A stretch of DNA of 64,000 nt from Scylla paramamosain (GCF_035594125.1 NC_087163.1:766001-830000); one strand, 5' to 3'. Shown: positions 1 through 18,615, numbered from the stretch's first letter. Notes: generated by a model from the sequence alone, not told the origin. Translations and numbers: made by a program.

Positions 1-10
1 GGGATGAAGG

Positions 11-160
11 TTGCAGTGTCTGCCGCGTGGTGTGTGGTGCGTGACGCGTGGTGTGTGGTGTGGCATGCATGGGGACTGGCAGTGTGGCGTGTGGCGCGTG
101 ATGTGTGGTGTGGCATGCATGAGGACTGGCTGTGTGGCGTGAGGGGCGTGGTGCGGCGCG
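11..160. repeat. Degenerate 50-bp tandem repeat in receptor intron
   Basis: GT/GC-rich units repeat with a period of 50 (the word TGGCATGCAT recurs at 61 and 111), with a more diverged copy before them. The array lies just beyond the exon 4 donor. Confidence 0.7.
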
Positions 161-171
161 GCGTGCTGTAC

Positions 172-4556
<4,385 letters not shown>

Positions 4557-4566
4557 GACGGCAACC

Positions 4567-4568
<2 letters not shown>

Positions 4569-4648
<80 letters not shown>
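4569..4648. repeat. (GA)n microsatellite upstream of receptor start codon
   Basis: A pure array of about 80 bp. On the coding strand it is (CT)n ending in CCAG nine bases before the receptor ATG, so it can serve as the pyrimidine tract of a splice acceptor or lie in the 5' UTR. Confidence 0.95.
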
Positions 4649-4652
<4 letters not shown>

Positions 4653-6079
4653 GTAGGATAATACTGATTTTACATTGTTTCTAAATCTAATGATGATAAA
4701 TAAATAAATAAATAAGAAAAATATAAATCCTGACTACTAGTTTTGGTTTTATGGGAGCTAACCGACGCCATTGCGCACCACAGCCTCTAAAAAACAAGAT
4801 TCCATAAACTATTAAACAGCATGAAAAAATTGACTACTTATGACTTAAATTAATGATTCTGTTAAGAGATTATGTCTGTTGAGAAGCTCCGTTTTTTCAG
4901 TCATATTGTTAAATGCCCCCTTAAAAAAGGCATCATTGGTCGTACGTCTGTGAGTCAGGAGTGAGTTGTGAGGACGAACACTGCTGCATAATGTGCCTGT
5001 GTTGCCGCCCCACTGTTGTAAGTACATGCGAGTCTATCAGAATGCTGAGCGGAAGGAAGAACAGAAGAGAGTGCTAGAGAAGGGAGAGACCGTTCTAATA
5101 ATGGCAGGGAGAAGGGAGAGAAATGATACCCCCGGATGCGTATTCTTAAACACTCATGCGGTCTCTCCTCAAAGGTCACAAATTATAATTAGTCGGGTTA
5201 TCATAAGCGTTTCTCCCACTGATGATGCAAAATCCTTGTTAAATTATGGCAAGAATCCAAACAATTTATTACAGTCGCCTCAATGTTAAAAGGCGACCAT
5301 AGCAGGTAACAGGCTAACGGAAGCAGCTGAAAGATTGTTGTATCAGCTGGTGTGGTGAAGGGGCTTGTGGTGACCGACCGATTTTGTGATGAGTTTGTAT
5401 TTGATGCTATTGAAATTAATATTGTGCTTGACAGTTAATATTTTCACTGATATTTGGTATATTTCTCCCTTGTAACAAAGCACCGAGTCATTTTTTTTTT
5501 TTTCCTCCCGCCACTTTTAAGCATTGTACCGGCTAGAAATGGAAAATTTATTCTTCTAATTCTTCTAATTTTGGATAATCTTTTTTCAGTTTTAATAATG
5601 GGCTTTTTTACTTTTCGTTGTTATGCCGCTTGTTTCCCTTGACCAGAGCTCGTCTTAAAAAAAATTGAACTTCAATTTAACATTTCGCTCTTTTAAGACG
5701 TATTCATGAGGGTACTTTTCTACTTCTCTCTTTTCAAACTGTGAGTGAGTCATTGACCTAATAATGGTTCATGACTTGTATGAGTTTGATTGGACATGAT
5801 TTCAGTCGATCCATGGGAGAAGGAGAAGGAAGAGTACGATGACGAAGAAGAAGAAAAGAAAGTACCGGTAGAGAAGATATAAAGAAAATGTAGATAGAAA
5901 GAACAAGAAAATTGCAAAAAGAACAAGAACAAAAGAACGAAAACAAAAATAACAATAGCAAGAAGAACAAGATGACAGGACTACCTAGAAAGAAAGAATA
6001 CTGCAGGTCTTCACTGGGAGCGGGTGTCTGTGTCGGGTGAAAAATGCACTTGTACTTATGTGTTACCTGACCAGCAGTG

Positions 6080-6114
<35 letters not shown>

Positions 6115-6143
6115 CTACAGGGTGAGGCTAAGGACTGGTATAT

Positions 6144-6268
<125 letters not shown>

Positions 6269-6312
6269 AGATCAAGTTACAAAAGTGTCTGTGGGAGGGT
6301 TAGGGTCAGCCG

Positions 6313-6313
<1 letters not shown>

Positions 6314-6355
<42 letters not shown>

Positions 6356-6369
6356 CGCAGTTTCTTAAT

Positions 6370-6432
<63 letters not shown>
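6314..6432. repeat. Opposed (CA)n and (GT)n arrays
   Basis: (CA)n at 6314-6353 is followed 18 bp later by (GT)n at 6372-6432. Because GT is the complement of CA, the two arrays form a potential long hairpin. Confidence 0.95.
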
Positions 6433-6433
<1 letters not shown>

Positions 6434-6435
<2 letters not shown>

Positions 6436-6862
6436 CTGCGGGTATAAAGGAAGAGTCTGTGAGGAGGGAGAGAGAAGGAAGGAGGGGGAGAGGGAGAAAA
6501 GGAGGGAAAGGAGACGTAAGGGGGAAGGGAAGGGAAGGGAAGGAAGCACGAAAGAAGGAGAATGAAAGGGTGGAAAAAGAGAAAAGAAAGGGAAGGAAGG
6601 AAAGGAAAAAGAATATGGTGAATACACGAGAATGAATAACAGTGGAAAGGGAAACAGTCGAAGAGAAAGAAGGAGAAGGAAACCAAAAAGAGGATAGCGA
6701 AGGGAAGGAAGAGGATGTAGAAAGGAGAAAAGGGAGAAAAATAAGTAAAGAGGAGACTTCGAGGACAGCGAAGGAAAGGGAAGAGGATATAGAGGGTAAG
6801 GAAGAGGAGAAAGTAGAGAAGAGCAAGGGAGGGACGGAGGAGATAAAAAGAGGAGAAAAATA
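6434..6862. repeat. Polypurine tract of about 430 bp
   Basis: The plus strand is almost entirely A and G (GGAAGG, GAGAAAG and similar words). Charged or leucine-rich frames across it are compositional artefacts. Confidence 0.9.
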
Positions 6863-6940
6863 AGGAGAGGACAGGATTGCGAAGCGTGACCGAGCAGATG
6901 TGGTTAGTATCAGAGGAAAAGAGGGAAGTAATACCTCCTC

Positions 6941-7024
6941 CTCCTCCTCCACCTCCTCCTCCTCCTCCTCCTGTCCAGCCTCCCCACACCAGTCAGTGCT
7001 TTTGCGAGGTTTTGAGTTTATAAA

Positions 7025-7069
<45 letters not shown>

Positions 7070-7141
7070 ACCGGACACCATCATGACCTTATTTCTTGGG
7101 AAAGTGCACTCTTACTGTTCTTATTTGATTAGAAACACTAC

Positions 7142-7224
<83 letters not shown>

Positions 7225-7303
7225 CACCCAAGCTTTTTTACACTCGCCATATTCCTCCTCCTCCTCCTCCTCCTCCTCCTCCTCCTCCTCCTCCTCCTCC
7301 TCC
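6941..7303. repeat. Cluster of (CTC)n, (GT)n, (CT)n and (TCC)n arrays
   Basis: Four arrays in 360 bp: (CTC)n 6941-6971, (GT)n 7025-7067, (CT)n 7144-7220 and (TCC)n 7252-7303. Confidence 0.95.
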
Positions 7304-7998
7304 TGGGGTAAACAAGAGAAGCAGGAGCCACCGCCAACAATACATGAATACTCGTAAAGAAAGATTTGCCTTGTCTTATCGTCCCACTGTCTGTCTCAGC
7401 AGGAAGTGTTGTTCATATGAAAGAGCGTAACGTTACGACGGCAAATAAACTTCACGATGCTGGCAACTATGAACGACACTTAGGAATACGAAGAAAGAAA
7501 CATTTTGTCTGCCGTGGGAGTGTTGTCATTAGACCTGTATTCTGAAACGCTTTGTTCTCTCACCAAGACCATTTTCGAAGGCCACAGAGACGATAGGTCG
7601 AGTTCTCAAGAGTGCTTCTCATGTTAATAATGTAGAAATCTCGTTAAGCTGTCACCACAATCGTAAAAACACCGTTAAAGACCCGTGTAACTTCAACTAA
7701 TACATAGAGCCTTTTAAAAGTCGTCGAGGTGATGCGCAAAAGTGATTCATAATATGGTTCTTAATGTTGCGCGGCGTCCCGTCTACTCAGCGGCGCGTCA
7801 CGGGAGCCTCGCCGACAACGCCTTGCACTTCCACCTGGCAAAGTTGGTGCGTTGACTTCCTGTAGATGTCACTCCCACCTGGCAGAGTGAGGCGAGAGTT
7901 AGCATCCACCCTGCTTTGTCCATCACTGCCGATGATTATGGTAGTGGTGGTGATTATGATGATGATGTTATGTAATGTTATTTTCTATTTATTTATCC

Positions 7999-8001
<3 letters not shown>

Positions 8002-8033
<32 letters not shown>

Positions 8034-8326
8034 TGTTGTTGCTGGTGCTGTTATGTACGGTATTATTATCATTTAGTTCTTTATCTATTTATTTACATGC
8101 TATTGTTGTTGTTTATATTATTGTTGTGCTTTGAGGGCCTTTATCTCTGCTCTCACTGCCCTCTTCCTTGTATGAATGTCAGTTTGGTATACGTATATTG
8201 GTACACATGTATTAGATCAGTTATCATCACCACCACCACCACCAACCATCGCCATACGTAAACCAACACCTTCACCGGTCATAGTTATCCGTATGTCATC
8301 GGCAACCCTTACACACACACACACAC

Positions 8327-8375
<49 letters not shown>
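8002..8375. repeat. (TTG)n and (CA)n arrays
   Basis: (TTG)n at 8002-8032, a degenerate (CAC)n at 8226-8243 and (CA)n at 8311-8375. Confidence 0.93.
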
Positions 8376-8377
<2 letters not shown>

Positions 8378-9444
8378 GCCTGCACATCCTCATCTTCATC
8401 TCAATATAAAACACCGTCACAGCTTCACGCAGGTCTATCAAGCGCCGCGGAGTTTCCAGGACTGTGGGAGACAGACTTCTTTATATAACGCTGTTCTCTT
8501 CTTTCTCTTTTTATTGCATGTCGTTCCTAGCCTCGTTGTCTTTCACGTATTTTCTTGTACTTTTCGTTGTGATATTCGGTGCTCAATTATTGTTCCGGCG
8601 CATTAGACAGTGAATGAGTAAACCAGCCGTCTGTCATGAAAGTTGAAATAAGCTTGAAAAAATTTCGCATCTTTCCGCAAATACTGATGGACAGAAGAGG
8701 TTGTCCTTCCGTTACTTGAATTGTCCATCTTTCATTTGTTCTGTCCACGTCCACTTCCTCTCCCGGTTGTAGCAAAGTTGTTTCCCACTCACCAGCTCTC
8801 TGAAATGCCTTACACACTCCTCTGATGAGTAATTCTACTTATCATCGCACTCCATGAAAGATAACACACCCTTACATGTCTCTATTGTTTCTCCACAGCT
8901 CAACTCTAGCAAGATGGATAATAAACAAAAAGAGAGAGAAAACAAGGGTTGATTTAAGAGGAAAGAAGCACATCAGCCCTGGGAGTGTTTCAAGTCCTTA
9001 ATTGGTTGAGTCGAGTGTCATTCCATAAACTGCAGCTGCTACTCTTAATTTTTGCCCGTCTCTGATAAGTCATCTTGGGCTTAGTGCAGAGGCTAACTTT
9101 GTGGGACTCCTACAGTGTTCAGTGGCATGACTGTTTGATAGAAATCTCCGTCATTTGCTCTTATATCTTTTAAAATTTATTCCTCGCCCAGTGCATTAAA
9201 TTTTCAAGTCTTTCATCTCCTCTTACATCTTTAACAGTTTCTGATGGCTTCAAATTATTCGTCGCCTTTACCGTATTTTGGCAACTCTTTCATCTGCTCT
9301 TACCTCCTTAGATTATTTTTACGCAGCTATGAATTGTTATTTCATTACCATTCTTTGTCTTAATTTTTCACTCCTGTGTCACTTGAGTTCATTTATAATT
9401 AGTGTATCTCAGTTTAGTTTTCCTTGCGTCACGTCATTCTATGC

Positions 9445-9446
<2 letters not shown>

Positions 9447-9518
<72 letters not shown>
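9447..9518. repeat. (CA)n microsatellite
   Basis: A pure array of about 36 CA units. Confidence 0.97.
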
Positions 9519-9519
<1 letters not shown>

Positions 9520-10215
9520 TTCATTGGTCCTTCAGTCAGTCAATCACAGCCTGCGCCTCCTCACCTTCCCGCACTACACACGCCTTCACGACAGCAGGAT
9601 CAAATCGCCCTCCTGGAGCAGATTGCCTTCTTTGTGGAATCATTCTCCTAACATTTCCTTTTCTTCAAGCACTCGTTTTTTATTTCTTTGTTTACTGTTT
9701 ATTAGGTTAAGTCTTGGGTGATGGGATGCAATAGAGGCATGAGAGGCTGCCTTATCTTTCGTGGATTGAAATAAGTAGGATGATGAAAGAGAAGAAAGGA
9801 AGGGAATAAGAAAGAAAAGATAATATATCATGTAAAAAAATGTAAGCGAAGAAAAAAAATAGATAAAGGAAAGAACAAATTAAAATAGAAAGGGAAGAAT
9901 TATAGAGGAAAAAGAAAGGAAATTAAAAAAAAATAAGTGGGTGTAGAATAATTAGTAGGAGGAGTGTCAGGCATTCTAGAGAGTGGTAGTAAGCGGAAGC
10001 CATCTTTGCTACAGCTGAAGTGGACGTGGCCAGAACAGATGATAGACGTATGTACACTAAAGACAAAGGAATGATAACCTCGTGGGGAGAAAGAAAGACG
10101 AGGCAGAGTCAGCGAGAACCGGGAAGCGAGAGGACATGGAAAGCTATGCCTGAGTTACATAAAATAGAAATGAGCATATAGCTTTTTGTCCTGCAGTTCA
10201 GTTATGATGATGATG

Positions 10216-10396
10216 AGTGATGGTGGTGGTGGTGGTGTTGGTGGTGGTGGTGATGGTGATTGTTTTCGTCGCCCACCCTATGGAAGTTTAAAAGGCGAAG
10301 ACTGGCTAGTTAATTTAATAAATGGGTCACAACAACGTGGTCTTACGGCGCCACTTTGAAGGGAAGACTGTGTTAATTTGACTAGATTATGTTTAT

Positions 10397-10464
<68 letters not shown>

Positions 10465-10650
10465 GTATTTAATCTCACACCACTCCCCCGAGAGAGGCGC
10501 CCACTCACCCACTCTTCTCTTCCTCTCTGTCTCGGCTCTCGCTTTATCTTGTGTTTCACGTCTTTGTCTTCCAATTTTCTCTTTTACACATCGCACCGAG
10601 AGTCTGTCTCATCGTTTCCTGATTCACTTAATCTTCCTGATAGCGAGTAG

Positions 10651-10709
<59 letters not shown>

Positions 10710-10926
10710 ATAGAAATAGCAGTAGCAATAGTAGTAGTAGTAATAGTAGTAGTAGTAATAGTAGTAACAATAGTAGTAGTAGTAGTAGTAGTAGTAGTAA
10801 ACAGTACACACAAGAAATTTACAACCTCTCAGAAAAACTAAGAATGGACAGTCTTACCATTCGTACCTAATGTTACAGATAGTAGCTCCTGGTGGTGGTG
10901 GTGGTGGTGGTGGTGGTGGTGGTGGT
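10216..10926. repeat. Cluster of (GGT)n, (CT)n, (GT)n, (TAG)n and (GGT)n arrays
   Basis: (GGT)n 10216-10255, (CT)n 10397-10462, (GT)n 10653-10706, an imperfect (TAG)n 10707-10800 and (GGT)n 10891-10926. Short CCCT and GGGA tetranucleotide arrays follow at 11041-11063 and 11141-11161. Confidence 0.92.
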
Positions 10927-11798
10927 AGTGAAGGTGAGAGGAAACGAAGTAGGGGGCGGTTATGGGAGATGCCGCGTCAACACAGATTTTGTGATGTGTT
11001 CCTTTGTGTGTCTCGATGACGAAACCTAATCCCAACCCCAGCCACCCTCCCTCCCTCCCTCCTTCCTTCCGTATCTTCTCGTCCATGTCTCGAGGAATAA
11101 TCGTTGTATCTTCCCTTCAGAATGTCAAGCAATATTCTACCAGGGAGGGAGGGAGGGAGGGATGAGTGGCTGCTGCCTTCATGGCCGGGGTAAAGAACCA
11201 CGTGGCCCCAGCGGATTGTCAAGGGAAAGTCGGTGGATTTAGGCGTTTCTCTCCAACAAGACGCGACCTGCAGGTTTGCATTCTGGACCTGTAATATGAA
11301 ATGATTTGGGTTCTAATTAAGGACTACCTTCAGAGACCACTGGGATTCATTTTCAGGTTCTCTTGTCCCTAGAATCATGAACACGTCCTTGAAAACGCCA
11401 GCAACTTGCTGAGCTGTTAAAACAAATCGAGGTGAGATGAGAAATGTTTGGAATGCCATCCGTGACTGGTAACACTGCGGGGCTTTGTGCCTTAAGAGTT
11501 CATGACCTTGTTGTCGCGGCGCAAAATTTCGTCAATCAGTCAGTCACTTCCTCCATGAGATGTCGCGTTGAAAGTAAAAGAAATATGCAAACGTCCCTAT
11601 TCAACTGCCAGCAGTAAAGAGTTTGATGTTCAGTAATATTTGTGTACATGAGAAAATGACCTTTGTTTTCAAGTGAATAACTATTTTTTTTATTATTGTT
11701 ATTGTTTTATTAAGTTATCTATCTATTTATTATTAACTTATTTATTTTATCTATTTTCTTTTCTTTTTTTCGGCACACATGCTCGGTTTGAAAGTTAG

Positions 11799-11800
<2 letters not shown>

Positions 11801-11880
<80 letters not shown>

Positions 11881-12245
11881 ATTAACAGCCCCATTATAAT
11901 AAGTATATTAAATAATTTTGTTCATTCTATACCTGTCTTGCTAGTCTGTTTACCTACCTATCCTGTTTATCTATTTATTTATTTATCTGTCTATCTATCT
12001 ATCTATTTATCTATCTGTCTATCTATCTCTCTAAAGTTCTAAACTCTTGATAACTTAGATACAATGAAACGTCCAAAATCAACACTCCAGCTCAAGTTTC
12101 TTAATACACACGTTGGGCTCAACAATAAATCATTATCTTTTAGCAAATATATTAACAGTTTATTTACCTGTGTGTTTCGAAATTGTCTACTTATCCATCA
12201 ACCTATTTATCACCTTCCTATCTATCTATCTATATCTATCTATCT
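11801..12245. repeat. (CT)n array followed by ATCT/TATC-rich sequence
   Basis: Pure (CT)n at 11801-11877, then degenerate TATC tetranucleotides at 11965-12030 and 12215-12245. Confidence 0.93.
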
Positions 12246-12557
12246 TTCTATTATTTTTATTTTCTGTCTATATATGTGCTTGCGTGTGTGCGTATGTGTG
12301 CGTGCGAGCGAGTATATTTTCTTATTTCTTTTCGTTCATCCCCACTCGGTAGCGGTGCCGAGGCGGTGGGATTACCATGGGGTCAATTTTGCCTCCCTCG
12401 TGTTCAATTCTGTCAACGGTGCGCGACGTGACAGTGCACAGCGCGGCGCAGACCCGTCCGGCGGCACTCTCTGGGGGCCAAGATTTGCATGTTTGGCGGC
12501 CACACACGCGCCTCATCATGTCACACCCGCCACGGTTTGTTTCCTCGCAGACTTATT

Positions 12558-12559
<2 letters not shown>

Positions 12560-12643
<84 letters not shown>
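12560..12643. repeat. (CT)n microsatellite
   Basis: A pure array of about 42 units following a GC-richer patch. Confidence 0.97.
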
Positions 12644-12648
<5 letters not shown>

Positions 12649-13704
12649 TTTTTTCCCCTTAAGACAAATGAGAGAAACCTTGTTATTTTGCAATCTACGT
12701 ATTTCATCCTTATTAATCTTCTTGTCTTGTATCTTATTCACCTCTTTTTTTTTTATTACCCCTTCCCTTAGTAAATGTATAGTAATGGTAACAACAATAA
12801 CAACAAGACACTGAACGTTCTCCTTCCAACCAACGATTATCTTTCCTCGTCTGTTTCAAACGTTCCCACGTTCCCACACTCTTGAAATCTCTCCCTGCTA
12901 GTGTAATTGCTGCCTTTCCCTCACCATTGCTATACTGCGGCTCCGTGTGTCCTTCAGAAGCACGTCTCTATGGGTGGGTCATCTACACAGTTTTTGTTGG
13001 CAGATTATTTAGGTTCGCAAGAGAGTTTTCATGATTCTGGTGATAGTTCAGCAAAGATTATGTATCATGAGTAGAAAAACGCTCATTGCAAGACGACTTA
13101 TCATCTCTGTGGTCTTTGAAAATAGTCCTGATGAGGGGATATTTAGGAATATGGGTATTATTATCATTAGTTTCCATTCCCTACCATTCTCTTCATCCCT
13201 TCTGCTGGTCACTAGAGGCTTTTGAAAGTACTTGAGGCGCGGTAGAGAAGTGTTCCGGAATATGATCCCTAGACGTGAGGCTGAGCTGAGGTGAAGTTGA
13301 ACTATGCATGACGAGAACTGAATGGTCATACAAAGTAATAAGTGTTATGAAGGCAGACCATTGCAGTGTTTGTGTGTATGTGTATGTTACTGTTTCACCT
13401 TGATTTTATGTACAGTGCTTTGCGTACAAACGAAGTGATCGCTCTCCTTGTTGCAAGAGTTTAGCATCAACACTCCTGTTTCAGTCACTTCCCTCCCACC
13501 TTGTTGTTCCATCTCACTCATCAGTCACTTCCCTTCTGCTTCATTACTTCAATCGCCTCTCCCACTCACCTTATCACGCCGGGTGATGTCGATTGGTGTT
13601 GTCCCCGCCTCCCTGTGTGTGGAAAGGCGTTGGGTTAAGCCACCCGACAGAGGTCACATTGTTGGTGAGGTGTGTGCCGGTGTAGCAGTAAGGATGTCTT
13701 TGTG

Positions 13705-13740
13705 GAGGAGAAGGAGGGGGAGGAGGAAGAGGAGGAGGAG

Positions 13741-13772
<32 letters not shown>

Positions 13773-14340
13773 AAAGGAAGAGGAAGAGGAGGTGCAATGG
13801 AGGAAGGGGAGCAAGAGCCAGCAGGTGGCTAGTTCCTCAGTAGGATGAGGATGCGGAGGCGCGGCGCCAGGCGGGAGCGACCAACGCTGAGGGTCCCGCG
13901 GGCCAGACTGTTATCACCACCACCACCACCACCACCACCACCCTTGTCACTACTCCTCGTCCCGCGCAGGCAGCCTCCCTCGGCCACGGGTGACGCGCTT
14001 CTGGCCGCACCATCCCCACCTGCATACTGCCTACAGGTTAGAAGGTGCCTTGGCGGGGCAGGGAGAGGCGAGGGAGACGCTGACCGGTGACTGTGCCGAG
14101 TGGAGCAAATGACTCCCGTTGTGACTGTTGTGATAATGATAATGAGGAAGAGGAGGAGGAGGAGGAGGAGGAGGAGGATGGTGATGTTGATGATGAGGAC
14201 GACAGCGATGCATACTTACCTTCATTCCAATACTGCATGAATTAGTACTTTACGAAGAGTGTGATATTTTCTCATAGTTTTGAGGAAGGCTGGCTGAAAA
14301 ATAAATATCAATAAATAATATATAAATTAATAAATACATT

Positions 14341-14380
<40 letters not shown>
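13705..14380. repeat. (GGA)n, (CCA)n, (GGA)n and (CAA)n arrays
   Basis: (GGA)n 13705-13790, (CCA)n 13915-13941, (GGA)n 14148-14176 and (CAA)n 14340-14380, in a GC-richer patch. Confidence 0.92.
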
Positions 14381-14383
<3 letters not shown>

Positions 14384-15049
14384 ATAACGCTTAATTGTTG
14401 TCCCTGAACTTTAAGCAGAAGATGGTTCCGGTGTGGCTGGCCAAGTCTGCTTAGGAAAAATGTTGATATTTCTTCCTTGAAACAGTCCATGGTGCTGGGA
14501 GACGTGAAAACAGAGGCGTACAGAGAGTTTCAGATTTTACTAAAAAATGATGACATCGCACTACCTGACAGCAGCAACAGTAATCAACACACCAGCCTCT
14601 ACTGTATCATCTCGAGGGCGCCGTGGCTGAGGGAAGGAAGGAGGGACGTTGAAAGGGTTGTTACCAGTGACACTGTTGCGGCATATAAATAACCAATTAA
14701 TTATCACTGGCAAGGACCTAAAGTTCCTTCAGTCCCACTCGCCCACTTCTTTAGACCAAGAAACGTACTGGCTCTATGGCATCCTAGTTCTAGACACACC
14801 ACAGCTGCGTACTGACAGAAACTTGTGAGAGATAGAGGTGCACACACCGATAGGACAGGAAACCAGTGCATGCGTCATTTGGTGAATAATGAGCACAAAT
14901 CTGCAGCTCACGAAAGCGCGCAATCTTAAACGTTTTCACATCTATCTTAACTACTTTTAACAAGTTCAAGTAGAACCTTTGAGGTTTTCAAGAGTGTTTT
15001 CTTGATTCTAGAAATACTTCAACGAGGATTCTACACTGTTAATAGCATT

Positions 15050-15290
15050 CTCTAGCTTTCATCCCTTTTACTAGTAAACTCTGGAACTTACTTCCTGCGT
15101 CTGTATTTCTCCCTGCCTATGACTTGAATTCTTTCAAGAGGGACGTCTCAAGACACTTCTCAAATTTTAAATAATCTTTTTAGTATATTCCTTAGGGGAC
15201 AGCACTGTCGGTGGGCTATTTTTTTTTTTTTTCTGTTGTAGGCCGTTGTCAAAGCCCTTCTTACAAAAATAAGACAAAAAAAAATAATTA
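15050..15290 (+). mobile_element. LINE 3'-end remnant (old copy)
   Basis: This matches the 3' end of the non-LTR elements at 32667-33838 and 35274-35735. Shared words include CTCTGGAACTT, CTATGACTTGAATTC and TTTCAAGAG followed by TCAAGACACTT. It is more diverged than those two and has no usable reading frame. Confidence 0.75.
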
Positions 15291-16109
15291 ATCACCACTG
15301 TAGCCTTTCAAAACAGTCCTAATGATAGCCCAGGGTGTTTAAAGGTAGGCTTAGACGCGCACAAGAGACCGTGGCCGCGACCCAAGTACCTGTCATTGAT
15401 TTAGTAGTGAAACACGTTACAAATGAGCATATCCCGCGGGCACACTTCGTGGCTACTCTAACATAAAAAAAATAAAAAAAAGAAGAAGAATCCCTCTGGA
15501 CACATTTTTCAAGCGACGTCACACAACGCGAATTCGGCGACGGCAATAAAAAACGTGAATTAAATGAGTTGAACTCGAGCGAGGGACGTGCGTGGCTCAT
15601 AGTCAAATCATTATATGGCGCTGCTACGGTCTAATAACTCTAATTATGCTCGACACTTTAAGAAAAGTGTTCATATTTATCCGACGGTAGCTAAAAATAC
15701 ATAAGTGAATAAATAAATAAAAACCTGGTGTAATCTTGTGTCTTCATGCAGACAGACTAAAATCCTATGGCTTGAAACTAATGTCCTCAATACTTTTTTT
15801 TTTTCCATTTCTCCTTCTGCTCAACCTCCTCCTCTTATCATCTTTATCTGTCTGACTGTCTATATTAATTCGAGTATTATGGTTTGTTTATCTGGTTACA
15901 TAATTTGCTGATTTGCTTTTCATTGATACTTATGAAGGTACAGTGTGTGTGTGTGTGTGTGTGTGTGTAGCATCCTCACGGGTCAGTTGACTATTGGGCA
16001 CATAAGGTTACGTTGTGCAGGTGTTCGGTTACTATAATTGACGGGACACACTCGAGAACATTCCTGCCGCGGCAGTCGCCTTGCCCCGCACTCAACCTTG
16101 TAAGCAGGT

Positions 16110-16565
<456 letters not shown>

Positions 16566-17103
16566 ACCTATCTATATATCTATCTGTTCATCTACATACC
16601 TATATCTCCCCATTTATCTATCTGCATTTGTATGTTTTCCTGTATGTCTATCTGCCTGTCTCTCCATCTATCTATGCATCACTTTATCTATCTGTCTGTC
16701 TAACTCTCAATCATTTTACCATACAATATCTATCTGCCTCCCTCCATATCACCTACCTATCTCTCTCTCCACACTGCGAGAATCTTCTGTAACACATTAT
16801 TACATCTAGGTCTTCGCTTCACACCACAAGCTCAAATAGGCGGCGGCGGGCGGCGTGGCAGACCGTGGCTGGCTTCCTTACCTTTCCTCGCCATGTTATT
16901 AAGACTTGAGCTTCCTTTTGACCTCACGCGGGCGACAGGGTGGTGGGGAGTGTGTCAGGAGGCGGAGTGAGGCGCAAAGAACGAGGAGGCTGGGAAGAGG
17001 ATGGGAGGGTAAGTGAAAGAAGATATAAGCGGTCCTCAGAGGCAGCCAGGTGAGTTTAGGTGGGTGAGGGACTGGCTGAGTGGAGGGAGATGGTGAGGGA
17101 TTA

Positions 17104-17104
<1 letters not shown>

Positions 17105-17135
<31 letters not shown>

Positions 17136-17205
17136 AGACTGACAAGCGGGAGAAATAGATAACAGACAAAAATAGACACAGACTAAATAACAGAGACTTG
17201 GAAGA

Positions 17206-17238
<33 letters not shown>

Positions 17239-17240
17239 TA
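17105..17240. repeat. (GA)n and (CAGA)n arrays
   Basis: Short (GA)n at 17105-17127 and pure (CAGA)n at 17210-17238, with scattered CAGA/GATA words to about 17480. Confidence 0.9.
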
Positions 17241-17653
17241 ATAAGGAGACACACAGATAGTGAACAAATGAACACACAAACATTCGTACAGACAGATACT
17301 GACATATGAACAAATCAAACAAACTGGAGTAGACGGAAAGAAGAGCACAAAATACGCATACATATATACAGACAGACAGACGGATAGATAGACTTATAAA
17401 TAGAAAGACAGGTAGGCAGACATCAAGACAAGCAGTTACAAGAACACACAGATAGACAGACGGATAGATAGGTAAACGGAGGCGAGTATTGGGGAGGGGG
17501 GTGAGGGAGAGGGGAGGAGGAGGAGGGAGAGGGGCCAGGCGAGGCGGGGGAGAGGGGAGGAGGGTGGGTGGCGATGATGGAGGTGTCCCAGCCAGCTGAC
17601 AGGAAACTAAGTCACCATCACAGATTATCTCACTCTTATCTTTTCCCGCGGTG

Positions 17654-17655
<2 letters not shown>

Positions 17656-17733
<78 letters not shown>

Positions 17734-17775
17734 CATAGCAACTTTAGTACATTACTGCTGCTTCTACTTCTACTG

Positions 17776-17848
<73 letters not shown>

Positions 17849-17880
17849 CGATAATAATAATAATGATGATAATAATAGTG

Positions 17881-17937
<57 letters not shown>

Positions 17938-17973
17938 CTATAGCTACGCTTTTCATTAACTGCCAGTATTTCT

Positions 17974-18058
<85 letters not shown>

Positions 18059-18060
18059 CC
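17656..18060. repeat. Compound array: (GA)n, (CTA)n, (AAT)n, (CAA)n
   Basis: (GA)n 17656-17731, (CTA)n 17775-17848, (AAT)n 17849-17937 and (CAA)n 17976-18060. Three different long trinucleotide arrays fall within 290 bp. Confidence 0.95.
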
Positions 18061-18195
18061 ACAAAAGACATTTCAGCTTTACACTTTTCAAGATTTCAAG
18101 ACCCATGCTGCTGCCAACCACTGGTGCTAATACTCCTACTAATGCGGAGTTCGGAATCACTGAAATCGCTCTCAAGGGTCAAACCGCGCGCGCGC

Positions 18196-18196
<1 letters not shown>

Positions 18197-18251
<55 letters not shown>

Positions 18252-18518
18252 AAAAAGTTCATTTATTTACATATATATATACATTTATTTAGCTTTTTTG
18301 TTTTTATTTACTAGGTCATTTATGGGGAGAATATTCTCCTTGCATGCAAAGAATGCAGGTAATGGGTAACTTTTTTCCCCTTTTCATGATAAAATTCCTT
18401 ATTTTAAGCGATGGACGGAACAATGCAACGACCCGCGCTTATAAAAGGCATTCCTCCTCCTCCTCCTCTTCTTCTTTTTCTTCTCCGTCTTCTTTTCCGT
18501 TTTCTTCTTCTTCCTCTT

Positions 18519-18558
<40 letters not shown>

Positions 18559-18560
18559 GC

Positions 18561-18615
<55 letters not shown>

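Noticed and set aside
11041..11161. CCCT and GGGA tetranucleotide tracts as a possible G-quadruplex or telomeric sequence
   Set aside because: They are short, and the arthropod telomere repeat TTAGG is not seen in any array.
16860..16915. Minus-strand ATGGCGAGGAAAG|GTAAGG resembling a tiny first coding exon
   Set aside because: Four codons are too few to support, and no compatible downstream exon was found.
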